Source: Streptomyces sp. NBC_00249 (GTDB lineage Bacteria > Actinomycetota > Actinomycetes > Streptomycetales > Streptomycetaceae). Taken from it: a DNA stretch of 64,000 nt. Numbering within the stretch: the stretch's first letter is position 1; every line of letters begins with the position of its first letter. Under the pieces are notes generated by a model. That model worked only from the letters and a program-made list of their open reading frames with translations, searched no databases and was not told where the DNA came from. The stretch is from the NCBI RefSeq assembly GCF_026342355.1, contig NZ_JAPEMV010000001.1, positions 1,488,001 to 1,552,000 on the forward strand, written 5' to 3'. Shown here piece by piece: positions 19,638-27,904 of this stretch. Position numbers and translations under genes: made by a program.

Positions 19638-19850
19638 AATAGATGCGGGTGATCTCCTCACGTTGCCTTCGACAGGCCTCTGACCAGGCCTTTTGTGGCT
19701 CGGGAAAGCTCTGGGGGAATCCGGGGAGAATCGAATGGCGTCGGCACCTTGCGTCCGCCGCAACGAGCCGGTCCGGCTTCCGTTCAGCGCTCCCTGCAGA
19801 GCCCGCAGACCCTGCGGCGCATCACAGACAGTGACCTCCATCTCGAAGTC
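19632..19850. repeat. Post-corA repeat, copy B
   Basis: A diverged copy of 8085-8240 that directly follows corA 3' coding. Relative to copy A it has about 65 extra bases before the GCGCATCACAGACAGTG block. The corA stop and the 80-90 bases after it are missing, consistent with a deletion between two GGGGA microhomologies. The gap 19640-19946 has no convincing gene. Confidence 0.7.
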
Positions 19851-19946
19851 GGACGCGCCACGCGCTCCGCCTCGACGGGCTCCCGGGAGCGCCGATATCG
19901 CAGGTATGCGTACCGCGGGGCCCCCGTTTCGGGCATGCTGGTGAGC

Positions 19947-20270
19947 ATGAGCAGCAGGTACGCACAGCTCCGGCCGTACACCCTGCCGGGCTCCCTCAGC
20001 GAGCTGAGCGGGCCGGCGTACGGCAGCGTGGTCCTGCCCCGGCACCTGGACTGGGGTCCGCACTACGAGTACGACCTGGCCGACGTCGCCGACGTCCTGC
20101 TGATGTACGAGCGGGTGATCCGCGAGGCGCAGACGCCCGAAGACCTGCACACCCACCTCAATGCCGACGTGCTGCGGAGCCGCTGGCGGAAACTGTTCCT
20201 GCCCGGGCCGGCGAGGGCCGCCTGGGAAGCCCGCTTCCCCGAACTCGCCAGCACGGCGGCGGCCGCGTAG
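19947..20270 (+). CDS. Small protein upstream of the AbiEii-like gene (probable antitoxin or partner)
   Basis: A 107-residue soluble protein with no recognised domain (start LRPYTLPGSLSELSGPAYG; helical middle DLADVADVLLMYERVIREAQ; Trp-rich end). Its stop TAG shares its last base with the GTG of the nucleotidyltransferase, so the two are translationally coupled. By position it is the counterpart of the antitoxin or partner in AbiE/MNT-type pairs; function is inferred only from context. The ATG at 19947 is chosen; a GTG two codons earlier is possible. Confidence 0.65.
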   Translation: MSSRYAQLRPYTLPGSLSELSGPAYGSVVLPRHLDWGPHYEYDLADVADVLLMYERVIREAQTPEDLHTHLNADVLRSRWRKLFLPGPARAAWEARFPELASTAAAA

Positions 20271-21046
20271 TGGAAGACCTGCACCATCGGCTCATCCGCA
20301 TCGGCCTGGAAGCACTCGCCGAGGACTTTGGCTACCGGCTCGCCGGCGGATACGCCGTCCAGGCCCATCGTCTCGTCAGCCGCGTCAGTGACGACGTCGA
20401 CCTGTTCACCCCGATCGGACGCGCCGAGAGCGAGCTGCCACAGGCAATCACACGCCTCTCCGAGGCGTACCGGACGGCCGGGTACCTGGTCCAGGTCACC
20501 CAGCAGGCGCAGGTGTACGCCCGCCTGAACGTCACCGATCCCGCCTCCGGCGCCCAGTCCAAGGTGGAACTGGTCGGTGACCTGCTGCACCACCCGCCGG
20601 TCGAATCGGACCTCGGCCCGGTCCTCCACCTCGACGACCTGGCCGCCGCCAAGACCGGCGCTCTTTTCGGCCGCGCCGAAGTCCGGGATGCCATCGATGT
20701 CAAGGCGCTCCTCGACGCCGGCTACACCCGCGGACGGCTTCTCGAACTCACCGCGCAGAACGAGGCCGAGCCCAACCTCGACGAGTACGCGTCCGCCCTC
20801 TCCCGGGTCGGACATCACACCGACAGACAGTTCGCCGCCTACGGCCTCGACTACAAGGCTGCGCATGCCATCCGCGAGGAATTCGCCGACTGGCACCGCG
20901 AACTCATGAACCTCATGCGTGCAGAAGCAGTCAGCAGCAACTCGGCCCAGGCCGAGTCGTCAGTGGAGCGTCCGGGGAACCCGATCAGCGGTCCGCTGCC
21001 TCCGTCGCTGTCTCCCCCAGGCCCGGGCCCCGGCAGGCGGCACTAG
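20270..21046 (+). CDS. AbiEii-like nucleotidyltransferase (toxin-type)
   Basis: A 258-residue DNA-polymerase-beta-fold nucleotidyltransferase of the AbiEii/DUF1814 kind. The core motif GGYAVQAHRLVSRVSDDVDL carries the GG near a helix and the metal-binding D-x-D; KVELVGDLL supplies a further acidic strand and DLAAAKTGALFGRAEVRDAIDVKAL is the typical C-terminal half-motif (given here in family terms). Such enzymes act as toxins of type IV toxin-antitoxin/abortive-infection systems by adding nucleotides to RNA or as tRNA inactivators. Pro/Ser-rich tail. It is coupled to the upstream small gene. Confidence 0.8.
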   Translation: MEDLHHRLIRIGLEALAEDFGYRLAGGYAVQAHRLVSRVSDDVDLFTPIGRAESELPQAITRLSEAYRTAGYLVQVTQQAQVYARLNVTDPASGAQSKVELVGDLLHHPPVESDLGPVLHLDDLAAAKTGALFGRAEVRDAIDVKALLDAGYTRGRLLELTAQNEAEPNLDEYASALSRVGHHTDRQFAAYGLDYKAAHAIREEFADWHRELMNLMRAEAVSSNSAQAESSVERPGNPISGPLPPSLSPPGPGPGRRH

Positions 21047-21089
21047 GGGCTCGGCGGTGCATCCCGCCTCTGCAGTCGGGCCTTCTTCG

Positions 21090-21272
21090 GCTGCCACGAG
21101 CGCGCAATCGCCAAGGAGATCCGGATCGGCAGGTTCACCCTCGCCGAGCTGGAAGAGGAGGAGCAGGGCCTGGAGCGGCTGCGCCGATGGCACCAGGACC
21201 TGACCGCCCGCGACGTGCTCGGGGCTCCGGAGGCGGCCGAGGCCGGCGAGCGGCTGCGGAAGTGCACCGCGG
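21090..21272 (+). pseudogene. Fragment resembling chromate-resistance protein ChrB
   Basis: One frame reads RFTLAELEEEEQGLERLRRW then ARDVLGAPEAAEAGERLRKC, which matches the helical part of ChrB-type proteins (FTYAELEENE..L..L..W). It has no start and breaks into antisense TPR sequence at about 21273. A relic. Confidence 0.5.
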
Positions 21273-21600
21273 TTTGCGAGTTGGTGATGGCCGCGAGGGT
21301 GCTGAGCTCGTCCGTGCCCTGCAGCAGGCCCAAGGCGACGTTCTGCTCGAGCAGGTCGAGAGCCCGGTCCGTGCTGCCGGCCGCCCGGTGGGCGTCGGCA
21401 AGGTTGTTGCGACTGGCGAGGGTGAGGGGGTGCGTTTCGCCGAGGGTGCGTTCCGCGTCTTGCAGGGCCCGTTCGTAGAGCGGAATGGCTCGCTTCAGGT
21501 CGCCGCCCTCCTCGTAGGCCCTGGCCAGGTTGTGACGGCAGGCGACCGTGTCGATGTGGTCGGGGCCCAGCGTCCGTTCGTGGTGCGCGAGGGCTCTGGA
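21273..21600 (-). pseudogene. Tetratricopeptide-repeat fragment (NB-ARC/TPR-type)
   Basis: The minus strand encodes about two and a half 42-residue kinesin-light-chain-like TPRs: HERTLGPDHIDTVACRHNLA, then YERALQDAERTLGETHPLTL and ASRNNLADAHRAAGSTDRAL. Both ends lack the rest of a gene. In Streptomyces such repeats usually form the C-terminus of NB-ARC ATPases. Truncated. Confidence 0.6.
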
Positions 21601-21723
21601 GGGCCATCCCCAGAGCGGCGAGGCCCTGCTCGACGCCGGACTGTCCGCGGTGATCCAGCGGATCGGCGTCAGGCCGAGGGCGCCGGCCCGGTTGGCCGCC
21701 CAGTGAGCGGCCAGGGTGCTCCC

Positions 21724-21765
21724 GTCAGCCTCTACGTATTCTTCAAGAAGCGCGACTGGCTGTAG
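21724..21765 (+). pseudogene. corA: Last codons of native corA
   Basis: VSLYVFFKKRDWL-stop, with GC-ending codons, is the native end of corA (compare VSLYVIFKRRDWL in the intact gene). It marks the right border of the inserted DNA. Confidence 0.85.
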
Positions 21766-21834
21766 CGAGCAGAGCACGACCGCTGATCAACTGCGCGTAT
21801 CCTCCGCCGGCGCCTCACCACAGACCTTGCGGCA

Positions 21835-21860
21835 GGGCCCCACCGTTCGCGGTGGGGCCC
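21835..21860. terminator. Hairpin terminator between corA remnant and MFS gene
   Basis: GGGCCCCACC (21835-21844) and GGTGGGGCCC (21851-21860) form a perfect 10-bp stem with loop GTTCGC. It lies 15 bp past the stop of the leftward MFS gene and behind the old corA end, so it can serve both. Confidence 0.88.
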
Positions 21861-21875
21861 TCGACGTGCTCCATG

Positions 21876-23192
21876 TCAGCCGGCGGCCTGACCGTCCGTT
21901 GCCGCCGTGACGGGTTCTTCCGGTGCCGACGGCAGGCCACGTAGTCGGCTCACCGGGGACAGGACGAGCGCGATCAGCACGGCGGCGGAACCGATCGCCG
22001 CCACGGTCAATGCCCCCCGGGCGCCGATCCGGCCGGACAGCAGGCCCGCGAACAGGCCTCCGAGTGCGCCGCCGCCAAAGAGCAGGGTGCGGAAGACCGC
22101 CGTCATCCGGCCCATCATCGACTGCGGGGTACTGGCCTGGCGCAGGCTGACGATGACGACGCCGGCGACGCCGAGCCCGAGGTAGGTGGTGAAGAAGGAG
22201 AGGACGAAAGTCCCCACCATCACCGGCCGGGGGCCGGTGGCCAGGGCGATCAGCGTCGGGCCGATGAGGAGGGCCGACTGGGCGCCGAGATAGACCAGCC
22301 CGAGCCGGAAGCGCCGGATGACCTTCCGGGAGATCGCCGCGCCGATCAGACCGCCCACGGAGGCAGTGGCGAAGATTCCGCCGAGCGTCGTCGAGCCCAG
22401 GTGCAGGTCCCGTGACCCGTACAGGAGGAACATCGTCCACACGGTGACCATGGAGAAGTTGCAGCAGAACCCGATCAGGGCCAGCGACCGCAGCACCGGG
22501 TTCTTCAGCACCCAGCGCAAGCCGTCCCGGAGTTCGGTCGGCAGGTGCCGCCGTGCGGCCGGCGGTTCGGGGCGGGGCTCGGGCGTGCGAATGACGAGCA
22601 GCGAGATCAGGGACACCAAATAGGAGAACGCGTCGGCGATCAGCGCCACGGGCGCGGTCAGGGCGCCGACCAGGACGCCCGCGAGTCCGGGCCCCGCCAC
22701 ATCGGCCGCCGATGAGCTCATCCCCATCTTGGCGCTGGCTTCCACATAGCGCTCGGGGTCGCGTACGAGAGTGGGTACGTACGACATCCAGCTCACGTCG
22801 AACAGCACCGAGGCGACGCCGACGGCGCAGGCGATCACCAGCAGCGAGCCCATGCTGAGCGCGTCCGTCCAGTACAGGACGGGGACGAGAGCCAGCAGGA
22901 TCATCCGAACGAGGTTGGCGCCGAGCATGATCGGCCGCCGTCTGGCCCGGTCCACCCACACCCCGAAGACCAGGGCGAGCCCGAGATACGGGACGAGCTG
23001 CAGGAAGCGCAGGAGGCCGACCTGCTCGTCGGTGGCGTTGAAGGCGATGATGGCGGTGAGCGGCAGCGCGAGGTTCGTGACCTGGGTGCCGAGGAGCGAA
23101 AGGGTCTCGCCGAGCCAGAACTTGAGGAAGTCGCCGTGGCGCCAGAGGCTCTCCGTGGACGGTTCCTCGGCGCGTGTCTGCGTGGCGGTCAT
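21876..23192 (-). CDS. MFS exporter
   Basis: A 438-residue major-facilitator transporter with 12 predicted membrane segments, of the DHA3-like drug-exporter type (KFWLGETLSLLGTQVTNLAL at the first helix; DRARRRPIMLGANLVRM in loop 2-3). The ATG at 23192 overlaps the stop of the upstream aminotransferase gene (ATGA), so the two are translationally coupled. This suggests that it exports the substrate or product of that enzyme. Confidence 0.88.
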   Translation of the reverse strand: MTATQTRAEEPSTESLWRHGDFLKFWLGETLSLLGTQVTNLALPLTAIIAFNATDEQVGLLRFLQLVPYLGLALVFGVWVDRARRRPIMLGANLVRMILLALVPVLYWTDALSMGSLLVIACAVGVASVLFDVSWMSYVPTLVRDPERYVEASAKMGMSSSAADVAGPGLAGVLVGALTAPVALIADAFSYLVSLISLLVIRTPEPRPEPPAARRHLPTELRDGLRWVLKNPVLRSLALIGFCCNFSMVTVWTMFLLYGSRDLHLGSTTLGGIFATASVGGLIGAAISRKVIRRFRLGLVYLGAQSALLIGPTLIALATGPRPVMVGTFVLSFFTTYLGLGVAGVVIVSLRQASTPQSMMGRMTAVFRTLLFGGGALGGLFAGLLSGRIGARGALTVAAIGSAAVLIALVLSPVSRLRGLPSAPEEPVTAATDGQAAG

Positions 23193-24427
23193 CGCCGTCC
23201 CTGGCCGGCGAGGTCCGCGACCACGTCCGCCACGTGGTCCACTTCTTCCTCGGTGTTGTAGTAGTGCGGCGACAGGCGCAGGCACCAGTCGACGTCCTTG
23301 TCCCCGAAGTCGAACTGTGCGAACTCACGGAAGCTGAGGGCCGAGTTGATGCCGTGGGCGTCCATGGCCGCCTTGAACGGTTGCGGCTGCCAGCCCGCTG
23401 CGTCGAACGTGACGAGCGCGGCAAGACGCGGGCCGCGGTCGAGCAGGCGCACCCCCGGGACCGGTGCGAGCCGGTCGCGCAGGCGGGCCGCGAGCGCCGG
23501 GGTGCGCTGCTCGATGGCCTCGATGCCGACCTTGCGGGCGTAGCGCGTAGCAGCGGCGCTGCCGAGCACCGTGGCGTACGGGAACTCCCACTCCTCGAAC
23601 CGGGCCGCCGTCGCCACGGGCTCGTAGCCGCCCGCCTCGGTCCAGCGGGCCCCGTGCATGTCGATGAACAGCGGTTCGTAGCCCGCGCGCAGGACGCGAT
23701 CGGATACGTACAGGAATCCGGAACCGCGCGGGCCGCGGAGGAACTTGCGGCAAGTGGCGGTGAGGAGGTCGCAGCCGATCTCCTCCACGTCGATGACGAA
23801 CTGACCCACCGACTGGCAGGCATCGACCAGGTAGAGCAGGTCCAGTTCCCGGCAGTGACGGCCGATTTCGGCGACGGGCGAGACGAGGCCCGAGTTGGTG
23901 GGGACATGGGTGGCGGACACCAGGCGGGGGCGGTGGGTCCGCATCAGCGCGGCCATCGCCTCCACATCGACCCCGCCCTCCCGCGTGTTGGGTGCGTGGA
24001 CGATGCGTACGCCGAACCGCTTGCGCAGGGAGAGGAAGGCGATCTGGTTGGAGATGAAGTCGTCGCGGGTGGTGAGGATGACGTCGTCGGTCTCGAACGG
24101 GATCGAGGACAGGGCATTGGCGTAGGCGTGGGTGGCGCTGCCCGCAAAGGCGATGTTGTCGGGTGTGGTGTTGATGAGGGCGGCCATCTCCGTGTAGAAC
24201 CCGCGGACTTCGGCGGCGCGTGCGGCCGCGGCCTCGTAACCACCCAGCCGGGCTTCTAGGTTCAGATGGCCGACCATCGCGTCCGTCACGGGCGCCGGGA
24301 GCAGTCCGCAGCCCGCGTTGTTGAAGTGGATGACCTGGCGGCACCCCGGTGTGTCGGCCCGCAGAGCGGCGACGTCCAGCCGAAGTGCTTCCTGACCAGG
24401 ACCAGAAGCGCTACTGTTGTCTCTCAT
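23189..24427 (-). CDS. Class V aminotransferase / cysteine-desulfurase-fold PLP enzyme
   Basis: A 412-residue fold-type I PLP enzyme of the class V (isopenicillin-epimerase-like) group. It shows HFNNAGCGLLPAPV at the start, PTNSGLVSPV, the PLP-Asp in LVDACQSVGQ, and the Schiff-base Lys in ATCRKFLRGPRGSGF. The substrate is unknown. Its ATG lies on the complementary strand of the regulator's ATG (shared CATG at 24425-24428), so both transcripts must be leaderless or start within each other. It is followed by a coupled MFS exporter. Confidence 0.85.
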   Translation of the reverse strand: MRDNSSASGPGQEALRLDVAALRADTPGCRQVIHFNNAGCGLLPAPVTDAMVGHLNLEARLGGYEAAAARAAEVRGFYTEMAALINTTPDNIAFAGSATHAYANALSSIPFETDDVILTTRDDFISNQIAFLSLRKRFGVRIVHAPNTREGGVDVEAMAALMRTHRPRLVSATHVPTNSGLVSPVAEIGRHCRELDLLYLVDACQSVGQFVIDVEEIGCDLLTATCRKFLRGPRGSGFLYVSDRVLRAGYEPLFIDMHGARWTEAGGYEPVATAARFEEWEFPYATVLGSAAATRYARKVGIEAIEQRTPALAARLRDRLAPVPGVRLLDRGPRLAALVTFDAAGWQPQPFKAAMDAHGINSALSFREFAQFDFGDKDVDWCLRLSPHYYNTEEEVDHVADVVADLAGQGRR

Positions 24428-25853
24428 GAATGACGGTAGCACTTCCGGGGAGTTGGCCGACAGTCTCCGTGCGCTGGTCTCCAGGCTGTCGCCCGGCGAC
24501 CGGCTGCCGAGCAGCCGGGAGCTGATCAAGGAGTACCGGGTCGGCCCGGCGACAGTGGCGCGGGCCATCGCCGCACTTGCCGCCGAGGGCGCGGTGGTGA
24601 CCCGTCCGGGCAGCGGGACGTTCGCGGCGCAGCGGGGCCGGCTCCGCGACGCGGCCGGCGGCAATGACACGGATACCGACTGGCAGACGGTCGCCCTCAC
24701 CGACCGCGCCGTCGACACCCACCTGATCGCCGACCCGCTCGGCCCTCCACCGGCCGGGACGATCACGATGGACGGCGGCTACGTGCACCGCTCGCTCCAG
24801 CCCACCCGGGCCCTGAGCGCGGCGCTCGCACGGGCGGCACGCCGTCCGGACGCCTGGGACCGCGCCCCGGCCGGCGGCCTGATGGCACTGCGCACCGTGT
24901 TCGCCCAGATCGTCGGCGGCAGCGTGACGCCGGAGGACGTACTGGTCACCGCCGGCGGGCAGAGCGCCCTGTCGATCGCGTTCCGCGCCATCGCCGGGCC
25001 CGGCAGCCCGGTCCTGGTGGAGTCCCCCACCTATCCCCGGGCCCTGGCCGCCGCCCGCGCCGCGGGGCTGCGGCCGGTTCCGGTACCGCTCGACGCCGAC
25101 GGCCTGCGGCCCGACATGCTGGCCGACGCGTTCGCGATGACCGGCGCACGGCTGCTGTACTGCCAGCCGACCTTCCAGAATCCGACCGGCACCGTACTCA
25201 CGCCCGAACGGCGCCGCCAGATCCTCGATGTGGCGCGCGCCTCGGGCGCGTTCGTGCTCGAGGACGACTTCGCACGGCACCTGGGACACGGCGGCGCCGT
25301 GCCGCGACCGCTGGTCGCCGACGACCGCGACGGCACGGTCGTCCACGTCACCTCACTCACCAAGCCCGCCGCACCGAGCCTGCGGATCGGGGTGCTGGTG
25401 GCCCGCGGACCCGTCATGGAGCGCATGCGGGCGGTGCGCCTGGTCGACGACTTCTTCGTCACGCGTCCGCTCCAGGAAGCCGCGCTGGAAGTGCTCAGTT
25501 CCCCCTCCTGGGACCGGCACGTCCGCGCTCTCGGTACGGCGCTGCGGGAGCGGTGCGCCACGCTGGCCGCCGCGGTCAGCCAGGAGATCCCCGGTGCGAC
25601 CTTGGCCGGACTGCCCACGGGCGGACTGCACCTGTGGGTTCGCCTGCCGCCCGGCGTGGAGGACACCGTCCTCACCAGCGCCGCCCGCCGGCGCGGCGTC
25701 GCCGTGAGCGCCGGCAGTCGCTACTTCGCCACCGAGCCGCCGGCGGCTCACCTGAGGATCGGGTTCGCCGCGACGGCCGATCACGCCGAGCTGACCGAGG
25801 GTGCACGTCGGCTGGGAGCCGCGTTTGCGGATGTCGGCCCTGGGCTGGCGTGA
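24426..25853 (+). CDS. MocR-type GntR/aminotransferase regulator
   Basis: A 475-residue regulator: a GntR winged helix (about 5-75; LPSSRELIKEYRVGPATVAR and GAVVTRPGSGTF) fused to a fold-type I aminotransferase-like domain that binds PLP (VLVTAGGQSALSIAFRAIAG; QPTFQNPTGTVL; Lys in SLTKPAAPSLRIG). MocR proteins sense PLP-amino-compound adducts and usually control a divergent gene. Here the divergent gene encodes a PLP enzyme coupled to an exporter, a fitting target. The ATG at 24426 overlaps the divergent ATG; a TTG nine bases upstream in frame is less likely. Confidence 0.9.
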   Translation: MNDGSTSGELADSLRALVSRLSPGDRLPSSRELIKEYRVGPATVARAIAALAAEGAVVTRPGSGTFAAQRGRLRDAAGGNDTDTDWQTVALTDRAVDTHLIADPLGPPPAGTITMDGGYVHRSLQPTRALSAALARAARRPDAWDRAPAGGLMALRTVFAQIVGGSVTPEDVLVTAGGQSALSIAFRAIAGPGSPVLVESPTYPRALAAARAAGLRPVPVPLDADGLRPDMLADAFAMTGARLLYCQPTFQNPTGTVLTPERRRQILDVARASGAFVLEDDFARHLGHGGAVPRPLVADDRDGTVVHVTSLTKPAAPSLRIGVLVARGPVMERMRAVRLVDDFFVTRPLQEAALEVLSSPSWDRHVRALGTALRERCATLAAAVSQEIPGATLAGLPTGGLHLWVRLPPGVEDTVLTSAARRRGVAVSAGSRYFATEPPAAHLRIGFAATADHAELTEGARRLGAAFADVGPGLA

Positions 25854-26202
25854 GGCGCATGACAGACATCGGCCTCGGTAGGCCGAGTCGCAGTGGAAGT
25901 GCGTCGGCGTGAACGGCCCACGTCGTTGGTCGGGCCTCGCGCCGTCGCCCCTGGCCAGCCGCCGAGCGTCCGCATGTCGCGGCAGGCCGGCGAACTTCCG
26001 AAGTCCCGTTGTTTGCTCCCGGCTTGGGTTCTCATCGATGGCAACGGAGCGCCGCTCATGCCGAACACATCGCGCTCACCAGCGCAAACACAAGACCAGC
26101 CATCCGCTCGCGGCAGCCTGCGGACTGCCCGGGGCACCGGCGGGACCGTCCGCTCACGGAAGATCTTTACGAACGCATCGCCCCCGCTATACCGTGACGA
26201 GC
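25854..26202. other. Intergenic region with no convincing gene
   Basis: A small hairpin (CGGCCT-CGGT-AGGCCG near 25871-25886) may end the MocR transcript. The rest lacks coding bias in all frames and is less GC-rich than the flanking genes. The promoter of the phosphotransferase gene should lie near its right end. Confidence 0.5.
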
Positions 26203-27126
26203 ATGCTGCCTGCCGTGGACACAGACGAACAGTGGGACACAGTCGTCCCGGACGACGAAGCACTGCGGCCCGGCGTGGAGGACCTCTGCGCCCGCCTCGG
26301 CCTCGCCGATGTCCAGCCCGTTCGGTACCCCGACGGCTCGCAGCCCGTCTACGCGCTCGGGGACCGCCACGTCCTCAAACTCTTTCCCCGTATGTGGATC
26401 CAGGACGCCGTCACGGAGCACCGGGTTCTGGAGTACCTCCAGGGACGTCTGCCGATCCCCGTACCGGAGTTGCTGGAGTTCGGGGAGTACGAGAACGGCT
26501 GGCGCTACGTCCTGATGTCACAGCTTCCGGGGCAGGGCCTCGCGAAGGCCTGGCCGCGGATCCCGGAAGCCGACCGGGACCGCATCACCACCGAAGTCGG
26601 GGAAGCCCTGGCCGTCCTGCACTCGCTCGACCCCGCACCCCTCACCGATGTCCTGGGGCCCGAGAACTGGGACACCGCCCTGGCGGAGCGCCGCGCCCGA
26701 GCCGTCGGGCGGCAGCGCGAACGGGACCTGCCGGAGCAGTGGCTGGAGCAGATCCCGGACTTCCTGGACTCCGTCCCGCTCGCCACGGACCGGCCCCACT
26801 CCCTGCTGCACACCGAAGTCATGCGGCAGCACTTGATCGTCGATCCCGACGACTGGCGGCTGACCGGACTCATCGACTTCGAACCGGCCATGATCGGGGA
26901 TCGCGCGTACGACTTCGTAGGCGTCGGCCTGTACGTGTCCTGCGGCGACCCGCGCCTGCTGGGACGGGTCCTGAAGGCGTACGGGCACGAGTTCGACCCG
27001 CGCGAACTCCTCGCGCACACACTGCTCCACGTCTACAGCAACCTGCCGCGGTACTTCAAGGACCTGCCCGAACCGCCCGAGCCCACCCTCGACTCGCTCG
27101 CCGAGACGTGGTTCGGCACCGAGTGA
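26203..27126 (+). CDS. Aminoglycoside-phosphotransferase-fold kinase
   Basis: A 307-residue APH/choline-kinase-fold enzyme. The N-lobe Lys is in DRHVLKLFPR, and a Glu pairs in TEHRVLEYLQ. The Brenner loop, normally HGDxxxxN, reads HTEVMRQHLI, so the catalytic Asp position is Glu and the Asn is His; the DFG-like metal site is present as DFEPAMIGDRAYD. This variant loop recurs in an actinobacterial subgroup, so the enzyme may still be active, but aminoglycoside resistance cannot be assumed. The ATG of MLPAVDTDEQ is chosen because the longer frame upstream has no conserved sequence. Confidence 0.8.
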   Translation: MLPAVDTDEQWDTVVPDDEALRPGVEDLCARLGLADVQPVRYPDGSQPVYALGDRHVLKLFPRMWIQDAVTEHRVLEYLQGRLPIPVPELLEFGEYENGWRYVLMSQLPGQGLAKAWPRIPEADRDRITTEVGEALAVLHSLDPAPLTDVLGPENWDTALAERRARAVGRQRERDLPEQWLEQIPDFLDSVPLATDRPHSLLHTEVMRQHLIVDPDDWRLTGLIDFEPAMIGDRAYDFVGVGLYVSCGDPRLLGRVLKAYGHEFDPRELLAHTLLHVYSNLPRYFKDLPEPPEPTLDSLAETWFGTE

Positions 27127-27325
27127 ACACGACCCACGTCCCCTCCCGGCCCTTCCGCTCCCCTGACCAGGCCGCATCCGCATCCGCATAGCCGCGCCGG
27201 CGGTCGCGCCCGGCGGGGCGTTCGGAGACGGGGCGCGGAACGCCCTCGGAGGGGTACGGAACTGCTCCGGATTAGGTCAACTCTAGTGTGCTTTGGCGCC
27301 TTTGAGTGGGTGTTACGATCGCTGC

Positions 27326-27904
27326 GTGAACCTCAAGGAGTGGGCGAAAGTGAACGGTGTGCATCCGCATACCGCGTACCGCTGGTTCCGTGAGGGCACG
27401 TTGCCGGTCCCCGCTGAGCGGGTCGGGCCGCGCACGATCCTGGTGAACATCGAGGCGAACTCGTCACCGGTTGTGACTGGCGGTGTGGGTCTGTATGCCC
27501 GCGTCTCCTCCCACGATCAGAAGGCCGACCTGGAACGTCAGACGGCCCGGCTGTCCGAGTGGGCGGCGAAGGCCGGTCACCGGGTGGTGCGGATCGAATC
27601 CGAGATCGCCTCGGGTATGAACGGCGGCCGTACGAAGGCCCGTCGTCTGCTGGCCGACCCGGCTGTGACCACCGTGGTGGTGGAGCACAAAGACCGGCTC
27701 GGCCGGATGAACGTCGAGCTGGTCGAGGCCGCGCTGTCCGCGACCGGACGCCGCCTGGTCGTCCTGGACGAAGGCGAAGTCGATGACGACCTGGTGCAGG
27801 ACATCGTGGATGTCCTGACCTCGTTCTGTGCCCGCCTGTACGGGCGCCGCTCCGCGAAGAACCGGGCAATGAAGGCTCTTGAGGCGGCTGCCGCCGATGA
27901 CTGA
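27326..27904 (+). CDS. tnpA: IS607 serine recombinase (TnpA)
   Basis: A 192-residue IS607 transposase. An N-terminal MerR-like helix-turn-helix (NLKEWAKVNGVHPHTAYRWF) precedes the serine-recombinase catalytic domain, with the nucleophile Ser in GLYARVSSHDQKADLERQ and the conserved EHKDRLGRMN. The GTG start is set by the HTH. It overlaps tnpB by eight bases. Confidence 0.93.
   Translation: MNLKEWAKVNGVHPHTAYRWFREGTLPVPAERVGPRTILVNIEANSSPVVTGGVGLYARVSSHDQKADLERQTARLSEWAAKAGHRVVRIESEIASGMNGGRTKARRLLADPAVTTVVVEHKDRLGRMNVELVEAALSATGRRLVVLDEGEVDDDLVQDIVDVLTSFCARLYGRRSAKNRAMKALEAAAADD

Noticed and set aside
26203..27126. Aminoglycoside resistance gene
   Set aside because: The fold fits, but the catalytic loop reads HTE instead of HGD, and many such actinobacterial kinases have other substrates.
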